64,000 nucleotides of DNA, from assembly GCA_027603945.1 (NCBI GenBank), contig JADIIU010000026.1:62001-126000 (forward strand), read 5' to 3'. Each line of letters begins with the position of its first letter. Position 1 is the stretch's first letter. The DNA comes from Terramyces sp. JEL0728 (lineage: Eukaryota > Chytridiomycota > Chytridiomycetes > Rhizophydiales > Terramycetaceae). A model generated the notes under the pieces. The model had not been told where the DNA came from. It saw nothing but the letters and a program-made list of their open reading frames with translations, and did not search any database. The position numbers and the translations under genes are program-made. Shown here one piece after another: positions 43,822 through 54,871 of this stretch.

Positions 43822-44744
43822 TTAAACTTTGCTGATGTTCAATGGAACTTTTTGGGTATCGCTGCGATGATCTGCTTTGTCCAAACTATGACTCTTTGAT
43901 GTGTTTGCAGACCAAATCTCCTTTTTGGCAAAGATTTCGAGCAAGAGGTAGTACAACTTTACGTATATGAAAATCATTAGCGCAATTGGCTGGAGTAGCA
44001 CTATATCCAACTTTAGCACAAATATATGGATAAATTGGTCGTCTGAATCCAATCGCGCAATAATAAACGTGAGTGCTCCCACGTACACAGTCAACAGCGA
44101 ATAAACCACCAAATACATAATCGCTGAAGAATATTTGGCATTAATAAACTCTTGCTGTTTCTTATTTGATTTCTTTAGGGAGATTCTATGTATCCCAACA
44201 AACATTGTAACTATATATCCTATCAGGAATATGGTTTCTGAAACTGACAAGATTGGATTTCCGTATCTGTTCCAAATAGCAAAGAAATTATCCTGCTGTA
44301 TAGAAGTGTACAATAAATTTTTGAATATTCTGCCTAGGATTAGCTATATTTACATCCATTCGTTAGTAGATATATAACGACTATGGAATACTTTAGCATG
44401 TGCATTCGCGAGTCGGTCAAGGAGGGAAATAGCGGCTGGTAGCAGTGGATTAGTTCACTGCCTATCAGCAATGCCAATAATGTAAAAATCCAAATATTCA
44501 AATTAATCACCCACATAATAGTACTGCTAGGGATGGTTACTAACACCATAACGAGTATATTGTTGAGTATTTGTGATGCAACTACAGCTATAGTGTAGTA
44601 ATGGATCTGTAATACGTTCCTATTGCCGTTCAGTCGTATTATCAATGCAATGTCCAGTAGATTAAAGAGTACTCCAATGGGGCTTACAATGTATATCAGA
44701 TTGTTTAGAACAGCATCTGCGGATGCGTTAATAACGATTGACAT
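43822..44744 (-). CDS. 7TM-like protein, paralogue 3 of the tandem array
   Basis: Two exons with a 20-nt intron give 300 residues from the ATG at 44744 (MSIVINASADAVLNN), which aligns with the other starts; a longer open frame upstream would include the promoter box and is rejected. Landmarks: SELIHCYQPLFPSLT, FKNLLYTSIQQDNFF, YGNPILSVSE, HRISLKKSNKKQQEFINAKY and VLKLDIVLLQPIALMIF. Confidence 0.87.
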
Positions 44745-44761
44745 TTGGAAAAGAGAAACAG

Positions 44762-44767
44762 ACGTCA
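44762..44767. promoter_or_regulatory. ACGTCA box upstream of 7TM gene
   Basis: CRE-type core 17 nt upstream of the ATG at 44744, in the context GACGTCAT. Confidence 0.4.
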
Positions 44768-45043
44768 TTCTTGGACGACAATACACTATCCAACAAATAT
44801 TGCCTTATGGACTCAAATCAGTTGTGATGGCTCATTTTGGGATGCGGCAAATCTTATTACACGATTTTAACTGCTGTTTCTGGATCTCTTGTAGCGCAAC
44901 TAGATAGCTATGAGCTTTACCATTGAGTGCGTTCAGTCGAGTAGGCGGTTCATTGAATACTCAATTAATATCAACAGTGGCATTTAACTCTTGAGTTGGA
45001 TAGTGCGAGAGGGGCAACATGAAAAATAGTAGAATAACTATAT

Positions 45044-45934
45044 TTATCCATTGACTTTTGGCAAATGCAACGTGCGGTCAATATTGTCATTATTGGTAAT
45101 TTGCAAATCCGAATTTGATATCCACACATCCTTCTTTGCAAAAATCTCCAATACCAGGTAGAACAGTTTCACATACACAAAGGTATATAATGAAATCGGC
45201 TGCAAAAGAAGAATATCCAACTTTAGTACAAATGTGTGAATGAATTGGTCGTTGGAATCAAGCTGAGCAACAAACACAGTAACTGCACATAGGTATAATA
45301 TCAATAGGGCGTACAAACAAAGGTAGACTATTGCGCGATTATATCTAACGGTAATAAATTCCAGCTGCTTCTGGTTGCACTTTTTAATTGATATTTTGTA
45401 CACTCCGAAAACCATAATTACGAAATATCCGATATTGAATACAATTTCCATAGCAACAAGGATCGGGTTTCCGTATTTGTTCCAAGTAGCCAAGAAATTA
45501 CCCTGTTGGATACTGGTATAGAGTAAGTCTTTGAATGCCCGGTATCCATTTGACAAGAGATACACGGAAATGAGGAGTATCTTTATCAGGTTCATTCTAG
45601 TAGTTGTGAGTGAAGGAAATAGCGGCTGGTAGCACTGAATCAGCTCAATGCCAATCAGCAATCCCAAGAGAACAAATAACCAAATATTCAAATTAATCGC
45701 CCACATTATAATCGAATTTGGATTTGCAACAAGCACAATGGCGAGAACATTGTTGATTATTTGTAGTATTATTGCAGCGATGGAGTAGTAGTGAATGAAA
45801 AGTATTCTCCGATTACCGTTAGCCTGTAGTATTACTGCTAAAACATACAGGTAAAACAATATTACGGCCGGACAGGATATATATAATAGTTGGTTGATTA
45901 GATTGTCGGCTGAGGTGTTGATTTCGAAAATCAT
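45044..45934 (-). CDS. 7TM-like protein, paralogue 4 of the tandem array (intronless)
   Basis: A single open frame of 296 residues; the intron shared by paralogues 1-3 and 6 is absent and the joint reads SNGYRAFKDLLYTSIQQ directly, so this member shows what the spliced product of the others looks like. Landmarks IELIQCYQPLFPSLT, YGNPILVAME, YKISIKKCNQKQLEF and VLKLDILLLQPISLYTF. Confidence 0.88.
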   Translation of the reverse strand: MIFEINTSADNLINQLLYISCPAVILFYLYVLAVILQANGNRRILFIHYYSIAAIILQIINNVLAIVLVANPNSIIMWAINLNIWLFVLLGLLIGIELIQCYQPLFPSLTTTRMNLIKILLISVYLLSNGYRAFKDLLYTSIQQGNFLATWNKYGNPILVAMEIVFNIGYFVIMVFGVYKISIKKCNQKQLEFITVRYNRAIVYLCLYALLILYLCAVTVFVAQLDSNDQFIHTFVLKLDILLLQPISLYTFVYVKLFYLVLEIFAKKDVWISNSDLQITNNDNIDRTLHLPKVNG

Positions 45935-45943
45935 TTGCGAAAA

Positions 45944-45949
45944 ACGTCA
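45944..45949. promoter_or_regulatory. ACGTCA box upstream of 7TM gene
   Basis: CRE-type core 9 nt upstream of the ATG at 45934, in the context AACGTCAC. Confidence 0.4.
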
Positions 45950-46000
45950 CTGAAGATAAAAGCTCTTTGAACTGATTTAGGAGCATTCCTACTATAAAGT

Positions 46001-46906
46001 CTATGTTATCAGTGCCGTGTCTGCGGTTTTAAGGGTTTCTGGCAAAATCTGGTTTGCATTCACTATGCCTGGCCTTACATCTTTCTTTGCAAAAATCTCC
46101 AACAACAAATAATATAATTTGATGTAAACAAACGCCATTAATGCGAACGGTTGCAATAGAAGGATGTCCAACTTTAAGACAAATATATGAGTGAAGGGCT
46201 CATCGTTATCCAATCGTGATATTGAAAAAGTAAGGACGCCAAAGTAAACAACCAGAAAAGCATACAAGCACAAATAGAATGTCGCTGTAGCATACTTGGC
46301 CTTTATATACGCCAATTGCTGCAGATTTGATTTGCGTTTGGACCATTTGTATATCCCAACAAACATGAGAACCAAATAGCCAATGTTGAATGCAACTTCC
46401 AGGATTGCCAATACCGGGTTTCCGTACTTGTACCAAATGGAATATACGCTGGTTTGCTGCGAGCTGGTAAATAACAAATCTTTAAATGCTCTTTCTTTGT
46501 TTAGTTTCCACTTACCCCAATTGGTGATTAGATACACTATCACTATTGACATCTTGAGACAGCGCATTTTAGTATCCGTCAAGCTCGGAAATAGTGGTTT
46601 ATAACAGTGAATCAGTTCACAAGCCAGCATAAATGAGAGCAATGTGAATACCCAAACGAAAAAGTTTACCAACCACATTACAATAAAAGCCGGATTGTGG
46701 ATTAGAATTATTGTAAGAATATTGATTATTATTTGTAGTGCCGCCAGTGCAATCATATAGTAGTGCATCTTTAGAAATTTACGCGTCCCATTCAGCCGTA
46801 TGATTGTCAGAATATCCAAAATGTATAAAAATATCCCGAATGGACAGAATATATACACTAACAGATTGAGTGTGCTGTCGGTATAACTGCCGATGATCAA
46901 TTGCAT
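46001..46906 (-). CDS. 7TM-like protein, paralogue 5 of the tandem array, right copy
   Basis: An open frame of 301 residues, complete here and truncated at the window start in the left copy. Landmarks CELIHCYKPLFPSLT, AFKDLLFTSSQQ, YGNPVLAILE, LQQLAYIKAKY, VLKLDILLLQPFALMAF. At the family intron position it carries 21 extra bases (46495-46515) beginning GTAAGT and ending AAAG on the coding strand. This can be read through (TNWGKWKLNKERAFKD) or spliced to TNWERAFKD, closer to the paralogues, giving 294 residues. Confidence 0.87.
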   Translation of the reverse strand: MQLIIGSYTDSTLNLLVYIFCPFGIFLYILDILTIIRLNGTRKFLKMHYYMIALAALQIIINILTIILIHNPAFIVMWLVNFFVWVFTLLSFMLACELIHCYKPLFPSLTDTKMRCLKMSIVIVYLITNWGKWKLNKERAFKDLLFTSSQQTSVYSIWYKYGNPVLAILEVAFNIGYLVLMFVGIYKWSKRKSNLQQLAYIKAKYATATFYLCLYAFLVVYFGVLTFSISRLDNDEPFTHIFVLKLDILLLQPFALMAFVYIKLYYLLLEIFAKKDVRPGIVNANQILPETLKTADTALIT

Positions 46907-46919
46907 GGAAAGTGAAAGT

Positions 46920-46927
46920 TGACGTCA
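46920..46927. promoter_or_regulatory. TGACGTCA box upstream of 7TM gene
   Basis: Perfect CRE-type palindrome 13 nt upstream of the ATG at 46906; matches 746-753. Confidence 0.5.
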
Positions 46928-47021
46928 CAAGCAAGTAAAAATATTTTCATTTCCAAATCTATGATTTTTGAGACGCGCATCACCGATAAACATGCTATAT
47001 TTGAATGTTTTTTATTTGAGA

Positions 47022-47920
47022 TTACTGTGGAGCCAAAATCAGGGTATGACTGGTAGCATTTGCAATTGATTTTGATTTGGAGTCGTTGGTGACTTGTCTC
47101 TTTGCAAAAATTTCGAGTAGTAAATAATACAGCTTCAAGTACAGCAATCCAAGTATGACAAACGGCTGCAACAATAAAACGTTTAGTTTGAGAACAAACA
47201 CGTGTATGAACGGATCTGCAGTATCGATGCGAGAAATCAGCACTGTGACACCTCCAAAGTACACCACAAATAGAACATATACAACCAGGTATACATTAGC
47301 CCTGGCGTACTTTGATTTGATAAACTCCAGCTCTGCACGATTTGATTTCCTCCTTGAGATCTTGTAAATCCCATAAAACATTATAATCAAGTAGCTGCTA
47401 TTCAGAATTAATTGCACCAGTGAAAATACAGGACTTCCGTACATGTACCAAATTGAAAAAAAGTTGTCTTGTTGCGAGCTGGTGTACAGCAAATCCTTGA
47501 CAGCGCGAACTATTGTGAATATGATTTACATCCATTGGACAATAAAAACACTGCAACGATCAGACATTTTAGCATAAACATCCTTGTATCAGACAAAGAT
47601 ACGAATAGCGGCTGGAAGCAATGGATTAATTCACTGCCTAGCAGCAACGCGATTAGATTGAACAACCAGACGTGCAAATTAATCAACCACATGATAATAC
47701 TACTTTTTACTGACACCAAAACAATCGCCAGCAAGTTGATCATAATATGAATAATTGGCACTCCAACCATAAAATAGTGTATCTTTAACAATTTCCTTGT
47801 TCCTTTGAGATTCAATATCGACCAAATTGTATAACTATAACCCAGGATTCCTATTGAACATATAGTGTACACAAGCTGATTTAGTAGTTCATTTGTCGAT
47901 GCATTTATTTGTAATGCCAT
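47022..47920 (-). CDS. 7TM-like protein, paralogue 6 of the tandem array, right copy
   Basis: Counterpart of 839-1737, 292 residues after removing a 20-nt intron that lies between SNG and the FRAVKDLLYTSSQQ block. Two residue differences from the left copy were seen: Thr for Ala in the first membrane segment (VYTICSIG) and Ala for Gly near the C-terminus. Confidence 0.85.
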
Positions 47921-47932
47921 GAAAAAATGTAA

Positions 47933-47938
47933 ACGTCA
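47933..47938. promoter_or_regulatory. ACGTCA box upstream of 7TM gene
   Basis: CRE-type core 12 nt upstream of the ATG at 47920; matches 1750-1755. Confidence 0.4.
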
Positions 47939-48140
47939 TTCGATTATTGTTGATTAAAATTCCTATCCGTGTTTTATCTCTATTTTGTTTATAGCGGAAT
48001 CAAGATCACCTTAAACAATAGCAAACCTTTTTTATCATTGCGCTAGCATTGAGGCATTTGTGGACATTCAACGCGAATGCACGAGTTACAGGATCAATTA
48101 GACAATACACGCGACTAAATAGTACATACACATCATAAAT

Positions 48141-49385
48141 TCAGAGTAATTTATTGATAGCAATAGCAATGATAATAACCAAGATATAAACCATATATGG
48201 CGTCTTGCTCTTTCTACCGACTTGCTTCTTTTGATCATCGTCACGAATCCACCTTACAATCTACATTAAAACAATTTACATTCGCACAAGCCTCACTAAT
48301 CCTTGCAAAAGATAAATCATCTTCATTATCGGCGTTTCTAGCTTTCTCGTTAATCTCAAGCGCGTAATCATAGTAAACTTGCTTCATTGTTTCAAAATCA
48401 GTAATGGAAATAAGTTGAACCGCCTGTCCGCGTCTAATTTTCACACTCTTTTGGAATACGTTGTAATTGTTGTAGAATAAACGCAACGTTGATATCGCCA
48501 TTATTTGTGGAATTGCACAGAAATGGAATACACTATGGTTTTGCAAATTTGACATGTATGATAGACTTGATGGTACCAACTCGAGCGCATCTGCAATCAG
48601 GTGATTTAAACATGCAAGTGCCTTTTGCTTATTTTCAACCATTGCCATTTCCTTTGGATCGCTAAATTAATATCGCTTGCCTGACATATAATTCCCATAC
48701 TTGTTTAGGCCAGAACAGTCTTCCTTCCTTCAAATCAGTAAGAAAATCTTTTAAAATATTGGTTTTTTGAAGAAACAGCCCCATTTCATTTGCTTGTTCT
48801 AAATCTAGCTCCCCTTCCAATTTTGATTCTTGGAATAGTTGGGTTAGACCAATACCAACTAGACCAGCTACGTAATGAGTGTAAAGATTGTAATCCTCGA
48901 CTGTGTCTACTTTTTTGTTGATGAAATCTGCCATTCCATTACCCATCTTTTTAGTGATATCCTTGATTACTAGTTGATATTTCGGATTGAGTGACGAGTA
49001 TTCATCAATTACACAATCAAACGAGTGCAATAAAACAGCATCTTTTTCATTCGGGCCGTTACCATAATAGCAGTATCCTTTTTCATTTAATTTCTCATGA
49101 AATATTCGCAAGAGAGGAACCTTTTCGTTTGGATCTATTGTCATGTCATCTTCAATTGTATCTAGACCACGAAGTACAACTATATTAATATTACTTACGG
49201 TAAAAGATACAGACAGCCAATCTGATTTCAGGATCCAGTGATTGAATTACACGAGCGAATGATCTAGAAGTTGCGTTCAAGAGGTGGTAGAGTTTGGTAT
49301 TTGGCGGTGCTTCGTCTAGCAACTTGTATTTTACTAGCGAATAGATTTCAGACGGATGGAAGAGTGATTGCAAGATTGCAGACAT
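48141..49385 (-). CDS. ERG9: Squalene synthase, right copy
   Basis: Second copy of the gene at 1954-3198, same length (395 residues after splicing), with DTIEDDM and the C-terminal membrane anchor intact. The only residue change noticed is Ser for Ala in MAISTLRLFY. The GC-AG intron is conserved at 48662-48680. Two intact copies could raise sterol flux if both are truly present in one haploid genome. Confidence 0.94.
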
Positions 49386-49471
49386 TTTTGCAAGTTAAAT
49401 TATTCTACCAAAGCCACGTCTATTTGAGCTTAATTTAAGCCACTATATATATATGTTTGTCGTGGTAATGC

Positions 49472-49592
49472 TTCCTGTGCACTGATACTAGCGCTCTATA
49501 CTGCATTACCAAGCACGCACTGCAAATATTGTTAAAGATCCTAGCACAGGAATGAACAACTATACAGTAGCAACAGAGCGCTAAATTACCAG
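49472..49592. other. Interleaved inverted repeats, right copy
   Basis: All six arms described at 3289-3408 recur here (GGTAATGC, TTCCTGTGC, TAGCGCTCT and their complements) in the same crossing order, though the adjoining AT tract and the bases after the last arm have changed. Confidence 0.5.
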
Positions 49593-49611
49593 ATTGAAAT
49601 GGTAAAAAAGT

Positions 49612-50326
49612 TTATTGCTGGTATATAGTAGAAAACACATTATAGTCCAACTCTACTTTTCCCAATCTAACTTCCGAATAGGTATTTAAAATGATTTTCT
49701 TGCCATCCAATTCAATCTGCTCCACTTGATTTTGCTCTGTGCAAGCAGCCAGACCGCTCTCCTCGTAGTAGGTGCAGGTGCGATCGGTTTCATTATATGG
49801 CGGGCCAATGATGTCCATGAAAACGGCTTCATCCGAAAGACAATAGAACGAATGTAAATTCATCCTTTGCGAATCTAATTTCAATCCAGAATATAAAGAT
49901 TTCGGCGTAATTACTCTGGATATCTTTCTAGCCATTAACGTATCCTTATTTCTACATTAACATAAAGTACATTATTTCATACGAATTTACCAGTATTTCT
50001 CCCTTGATTAATTTGAAAAACACAGTCATATTTGGATGATCATGCAACGGCATAAAATGGCTTTTTCGCATTAGAAAAAACGACATTGTAAATGTGGGTT
50101 CATGGTAAAGTGTATAACATTCACATTCATGGTACTCTAACTGTTTTGGAATATTCAACATCTCTGGTGTGATTTTAGACAGCAGCCGAAGTATTGACAC
50201 TGCCAGTGTGATGTACATTGGATCATCTTTTGATAGTGAGTAGTATTTGTGTGCAAAAGAACCCAGAGCTGTCAACATTTTGGGAAAAAACTTGTATTTG
50301 TTTTGCTGTGATTTATCATGAATCAT
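49612..50326 (-). CDS. Thiol dioxygenase (ADO/PCO family), right copy
   Basis: Counterpart of 3446-4160, 231 residues. The HDHPNMTV iron-ligand motif and GPPYNETDRTCTYY block are unchanged; one change, Gly for Glu, lies near the C-terminus (RLGKVELD). The 19-nt intron is conserved. Confidence 0.9.
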
Positions 50327-50425
50327 TATTACTCATTAGGGCTAGGGTTCTTTTGGCCGAATTTCTTGGACGAATCAAATAAGGGTTTATTAATTGTCTT
50401 GGTAATCAAGCTTATTGTCTTGTAA

Positions 50426-51476
50426 TCAAGCTTTTGTTTCAGACAACTTAGGCGCACCACCACTCTCAAATATATCCATAAACAGCTGGTAAAACGCAAA
50501 CTCTCCCATCTCTGGATACTTGCTTTCTGCAACCAAAACCAGCCCATCGATAAATTGCTGAATTAATAAAAATTACCGACTGGGTAATCCTGCGCTCTTT
50601 TGGCGATTTAATCTTGTTGAAAATAATATCGATTTGGTGCTGCTTGAGTTTGCTGTCTGTTATTGAACAATCTTTGCAGAATTTTGCAAATCTGGTCCCG
50701 TCCATAGTTTTTAAATCAGAACCTCCACCGAATTTGCAGAACGATTCAAAGGTTTCTTTGATTGCAATCATCTGGAATCTTGCTAATTTGGGCTGGTTTG
50801 TCCTTTGTTCCTGGATCCGCATTGACGGAGTGTTTCTATTGACTATCTTTCTTGGTGTCTGTCTTCCTGATGGTGTTTCTCTTCCTGACGGTGTTTGTCT
50901 ACCATGACTCTTGGCTGGTGCAGTCAGTGGATTACCTGCAGTGGTAACATTTGGGACGAGAGAGAAAATCTCTTTGCCAAGCACTTGCTCAGCATTACTC
51001 CACTGCAAACAAACACTCTCCAAATCCAGACTTTCCAGCGTGTGAATTTCATTCTTGAAAGAAGGTGGAAGAGAAGCAAGCGCAAGCGCAATCCCCAATT
51101 CATTCAAATTAAAGCTAAACTCCTTTTCAGCTTGTACAATTTCATTCAGCCCATTCATGTAATCTATAATATTATCGCTTTTAAATAAACAGAGTTTTTT
51201 GATTATCTCTAGTTTTGCATCGTCAACCTGTGGTTTTTGTGGTTGGAAATACTCTAGTAGGAATTGCCAGAGCAAGTCGCCTGTTTGTATTTCTGCTGTT
51301 AATTGCTGGAATTCTGGCGAGAGGGTTTCAAAGAGAAAGCGCTTTGATTCAGCTGATTTCACTACGGATTGCGTACTGTAGTCCCAAAGCTTTTCTTGTT
51401 TGAGTAGTAATAGTACACGGAACTTCCATAGGGTCCAATTGGTTTTCTCTAGTTGAATGTCAATTTCTCTGGTCAT
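50426..51476 (-). CDS. Copia-Gag-like / p25-alpha fusion protein, right copy
   Basis: Counterpart of 4261-5329, 343 residues because the linker has one GRQTPT unit fewer. Differences include Glu for Asp (LLEYFQPQ), Asp for Asn (QVDDAKLE) and Val for Ile in the p25-alpha tail. In this copy the frame is open 30 codons further upstream to an ATG at 51566 (MECVASCDYPSGES); one extra base at about 5352-5360 closes that extension in the left copy, so the inner ATG at 51476 is preferred for both. Confidence 0.8.
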
Positions 51477-51565
51477 TTTTGGCAAAGTGGCACAACTATT
51501 GTATCGTGCTTTTGGAAGATTTATAGATTCACCGCTTGGATAATCGCAAGAAGCAACACATTCCA

Positions 51566-53476
51566 TTAATTTATTTCAAATTCGAGTACTTTGCGTCTTT
51601 GTTTAGTGGTTTTGAGTGCCCCATACACTTTCAACGGAACTACACAGTCAAATGGCTCAACATCTGCCCTGGGTATAGCCCTGGAATGCACAAACCCATC
51701 AACCACATTGCTCGTATTCTGAATCCTCTTTCCCGAACCAGTAATAAACTCAAACCTAACACTCCATTGCAGCGAAACTTGTTAATATAAATCTACCTGC
51801 TGATGTTTGGAAATCAGGTGTGCATTTGGATGGAATGTTTAGCGACACTACTACTCGTCGCGAATTTAGTGTAGTTTGGTGGAATTCACCGTAACACGTT
51901 TTGGTATGGTTTTGTATCTGATTCTTTGGTTTGTTGGCAAACGCTGGGTCTGCTGTTTCCACTGTTTCTAGAAATACTGAAACGTGAAAACAGGGCAATG
52001 AGCTTTGTGAAAAGTTTAGTAAACAGGTAAGTGATTCGCCTAGTCTATATCCTAGCCTGGGCAGTATTAACTGACAGACATGTTCGTTATTTTTACTAAT
52101 GTCATACGACACTGCAGTTAGTAGACAACTACCTTTCCCACTAATTTGTAATACATTTAAAATATTATCTATCGTTGATGTTTCCATTTCTAAGCCGCTG
52201 GTGTGAGGACTTTTAGCACTCCTCCATCCAGGCGAGGGCGGTTTTGCAACAACTGGAGAAGGTACCCCGGAAGAAGTAGAGGATTGTACCTTACTTTCAT
52301 CCTTATTTGAAATAACAGGGTTAAGTATTTCAAAAACAGGTCTAGATCCATCATAGTTGGTTCTATTGAAAAACCGAAAGGGTATAGTTACTACTTGCGT
52401 TACTCTAGAAACTGCGCTTTTTTGAATACCAATAATTAGTTTATAAGTAAATCTAATCAGCTTTCCTCTGTGGGAAGGTGGTAATACACTCGGTAGTTGT
52501 ATTTCATATGTGAATGATCGCGATTCACCAATCGGTATTTCCTGATCGCAAAATAATATTGTTGGTGGGGTATTGTACAATGGTAGTCCGTTTTGGGCTT
52601 GTTAGTAAAATCAGACCTGTGCGTGATAAATGCTTTTCGTTTGTCGATAAAGTTCCACCACCATATGTATTCGCTGAAGTAGTTCCAGGAGTTTTGTACA
52701 TGATTTTGCTCTTTAATAGCTCTAGGGTAGATTCTTTTACGAAACTAGAGTCAACCGTAAATTGTCCAGTAATCTTGTTATCAAAAATGTACCTGCGCAA
52801 ATGCCCATGCAATTGTTTCTTTTTTTAATTCACCTCTAGGATTCTTGTTGAATACAGCTGGCTGCTCAATTTCATTCTGTCCTGAAAACACCGTAGATTG
52901 TCGTTTATTCACTGTTTTCTCCTGTACTTTTTCCAGCTGTAACTTTCCTCCATTTTCCTGAGGTAATAGCTGCTCCTTTTCCTCCGCACGATCCTATCAT
53001 CAATTACGACAAACATTGTGCATTATTCCTTTTGCTTTGAATTTAGACTCGAGCGTTGATGGATATTTTGGGGGAAGTACTCCATCTTCCGGGATGCTTT
53101 CAATCTTATTCCCCAATACTTCTACCACAGGTTGTAACTCTCCGCTCATTGAGATGGTGCGTGTTAGATTGTCGAACGTCCTTGGTTTTAATAAATTATC
53201 CGCTGGAGGAGTTGGTTGCGAACTACCAGTAAACGATTCCACTATCGACCCGGCAAACGATCTGAATGTGTCTATAGACAAGGTCGACCTTAATTTTGGC
53301 TGAGATGGCTCTGGTACAATCTCTGGCTCTGGCTCCTCTACATTTTGGTTCGTAAAGGTGATGGTGCAACTGAATAATTCCCCTGATATCAATCCCGAAA
53401 TACCTATTGTCATTCAAAATTTACCTGCAAAAAATACACCATCATTGGGAACAGAGGCAGTTAGGGTTATTCCCAT
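51566..53476 (-). CDS. RGP1: RGP1 homologue, right copy
   Basis: Counterpart of 5420-7330 with the same five introns and 603 residues. Residue changes noticed: Val for Ala in the acidic insert (NQNVEEPEPE) and Val for Ile (SSFVKEST). Its stop codon is next to the outermost possible ATG of the Gag/p25-alpha gene. Confidence 0.85.
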
Positions 53477-53624
53477 TTCGAAATCTAATTTCAAAAAATA
53501 TAAAAAAGCAAGCTTTAATCCAACATATGATGAAACTGGATAAATACCAAGCGGAAATAAGAGCAGATTTTTCGACGATGGGTGGGTTAGTCATTTGTTT
53601 GATTTTATCCATGGTAAATTTCCC

Positions 53625-54803
53625 ATGAAATCCATAAAGTTATCGCCCATTGATAACATCCCGAAGAGCAAATGTTTTGCTGCCCAGGAAGCTCCGGAAG
53701 TCACCCATAGCATCAAGAATGCATCAGACTCTGGCCTTGATAAAAGCAACCGGATATTCTTGGAGCCAATAACAGGAAAAGGCGATTCAAATAACTCTAC
53801 AACAAGCAGCATTATTCAAAAGAATGAACGAGAAGGCTCGTTAGAGTCTGGTGGATATACCCGCCATGGGCAATTGGCGAGTTTACCAGTTATCGAAAAG
53901 GCAGCTATTCAAATCCAAGGGAGTGAAGAAATGCTCAACCAGAGACACGCTGAGGTGGAAAGGATTTTAACCAGTGATATCAACGGGGATATTGCCAATA
54001 CAGTGAAGGATAGTTTGAAAATTGAAGGTTTACCGAAATCAAACGATAGTTCCTTCCAAAGCGAAAGTTTGCTGGATATTAGCAACAATGAAGATGAATC
54101 ATGTTCTACTATTTCAGATAGCGGTATCATAGACAACACTATATTCCAAAGTGAAGAAATACTGAATCATAGAAGAGCGACAGTCCAAAGAATCGTCGCG
54201 CCGATTACTGACGAACCAAACCCATTTCCAGTCTATCCAGAACTAACCAGGATTGATATTAGGGCTCTTGTTGATACAATCGAGCCAATAATTACACATC
54301 CAAGAAGAGCTTATACTCCTCTGATAATTGATCCGACACATAGAGTAGACATGTTCTTTGAATATTCTGCAGATTACAGCGGGCTGTTTTTAGATGCGAA
54401 AAAGTACATGATTGAAGCATTCGTTAAAAAATCAAAAACAATCCCCCAGTGCTTACAAGAAATGAAAGAAATCCTGCTCAATGCAATGAAGCATGGAAAG
54501 ACTTTTGTATTCCATATGGGAGATTCAGCTACAAATTTTGTCACTAAATTCAACCATCCAGACATATTTCCCAGTTTGGATATTCTATCTGAATCCGGCA
54601 GGAAAATGAAACTGGAAGAGAATTATAGAAAACTGACTGATGATCCGCAATTTGTTTGCAGAGATGAATTTTGTGTTGTTGTCACAACCGCATTTCAAGT
54701 TGAAGACTATAGAGACTTTCTGTGCAATAGCTTACCACTAGATGAATTAGTTGCCATATATATCCAGCCGGCAACTTCAGCGCCAAAAGGCTTCTCTCCC
54801 TAA
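53625..54803 (+). CDS. Unknown protein with duplicated SEEMLN motif, right copy
   Basis: Counterpart of 7479-8654, 392 residues: one Thr is inserted in the NNSTTSS run. Further changes: Asn for Ser, Thr for Ile, Gln for Arg (IQGSEEMLN), Ser for Gly, Ile for Met in the second SEE(M/I)LN motif. All sit in the polar N-terminal half; the C-terminal domain is unchanged as far as seen, suggesting it is the constrained part. Confidence 0.7.
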   Translation: MKSIKLSPIDNIPKSKCFAAQEAPEVTHSIKNASDSGLDKSNRIFLEPITGKGDSNNSTTSSIIQKNEREGSLESGGYTRHGQLASLPVIEKAAIQIQGSEEMLNQRHAEVERILTSDINGDIANTVKDSLKIEGLPKSNDSSFQSESLLDISNNEDESCSTISDSGIIDNTIFQSEEILNHRRATVQRIVAPITDEPNPFPVYPELTRIDIRALVDTIEPIITHPRRAYTPLIIDPTHRVDMFFEYSADYSGLFLDAKKYMIEAFVKKSKTIPQCLQEMKEILLNAMKHGKTFVFHMGDSATNFVTKFNHPDIFPSLDILSESGRKMKLEENYRKLTDDPQFVCRDEFCVVVTTAFQVEDYRDFLCNSLPLDELVAIYIQPATSAPKGFSP

Positions 54804-54871
54804 ATTAATAAACTCATGAGAAAATTCCCTGATATTTGCTTTACCAACTTTATTTGCTTCAAAATATTAAC

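Noticed and set aside
44745..44786. Longer start for 7TM paralogue 3 (MYCRPRMTSVSLFQ)
   Set aside because: The extension would include the ACGTCA box shared with paralogues and has no counterpart in the other family members.
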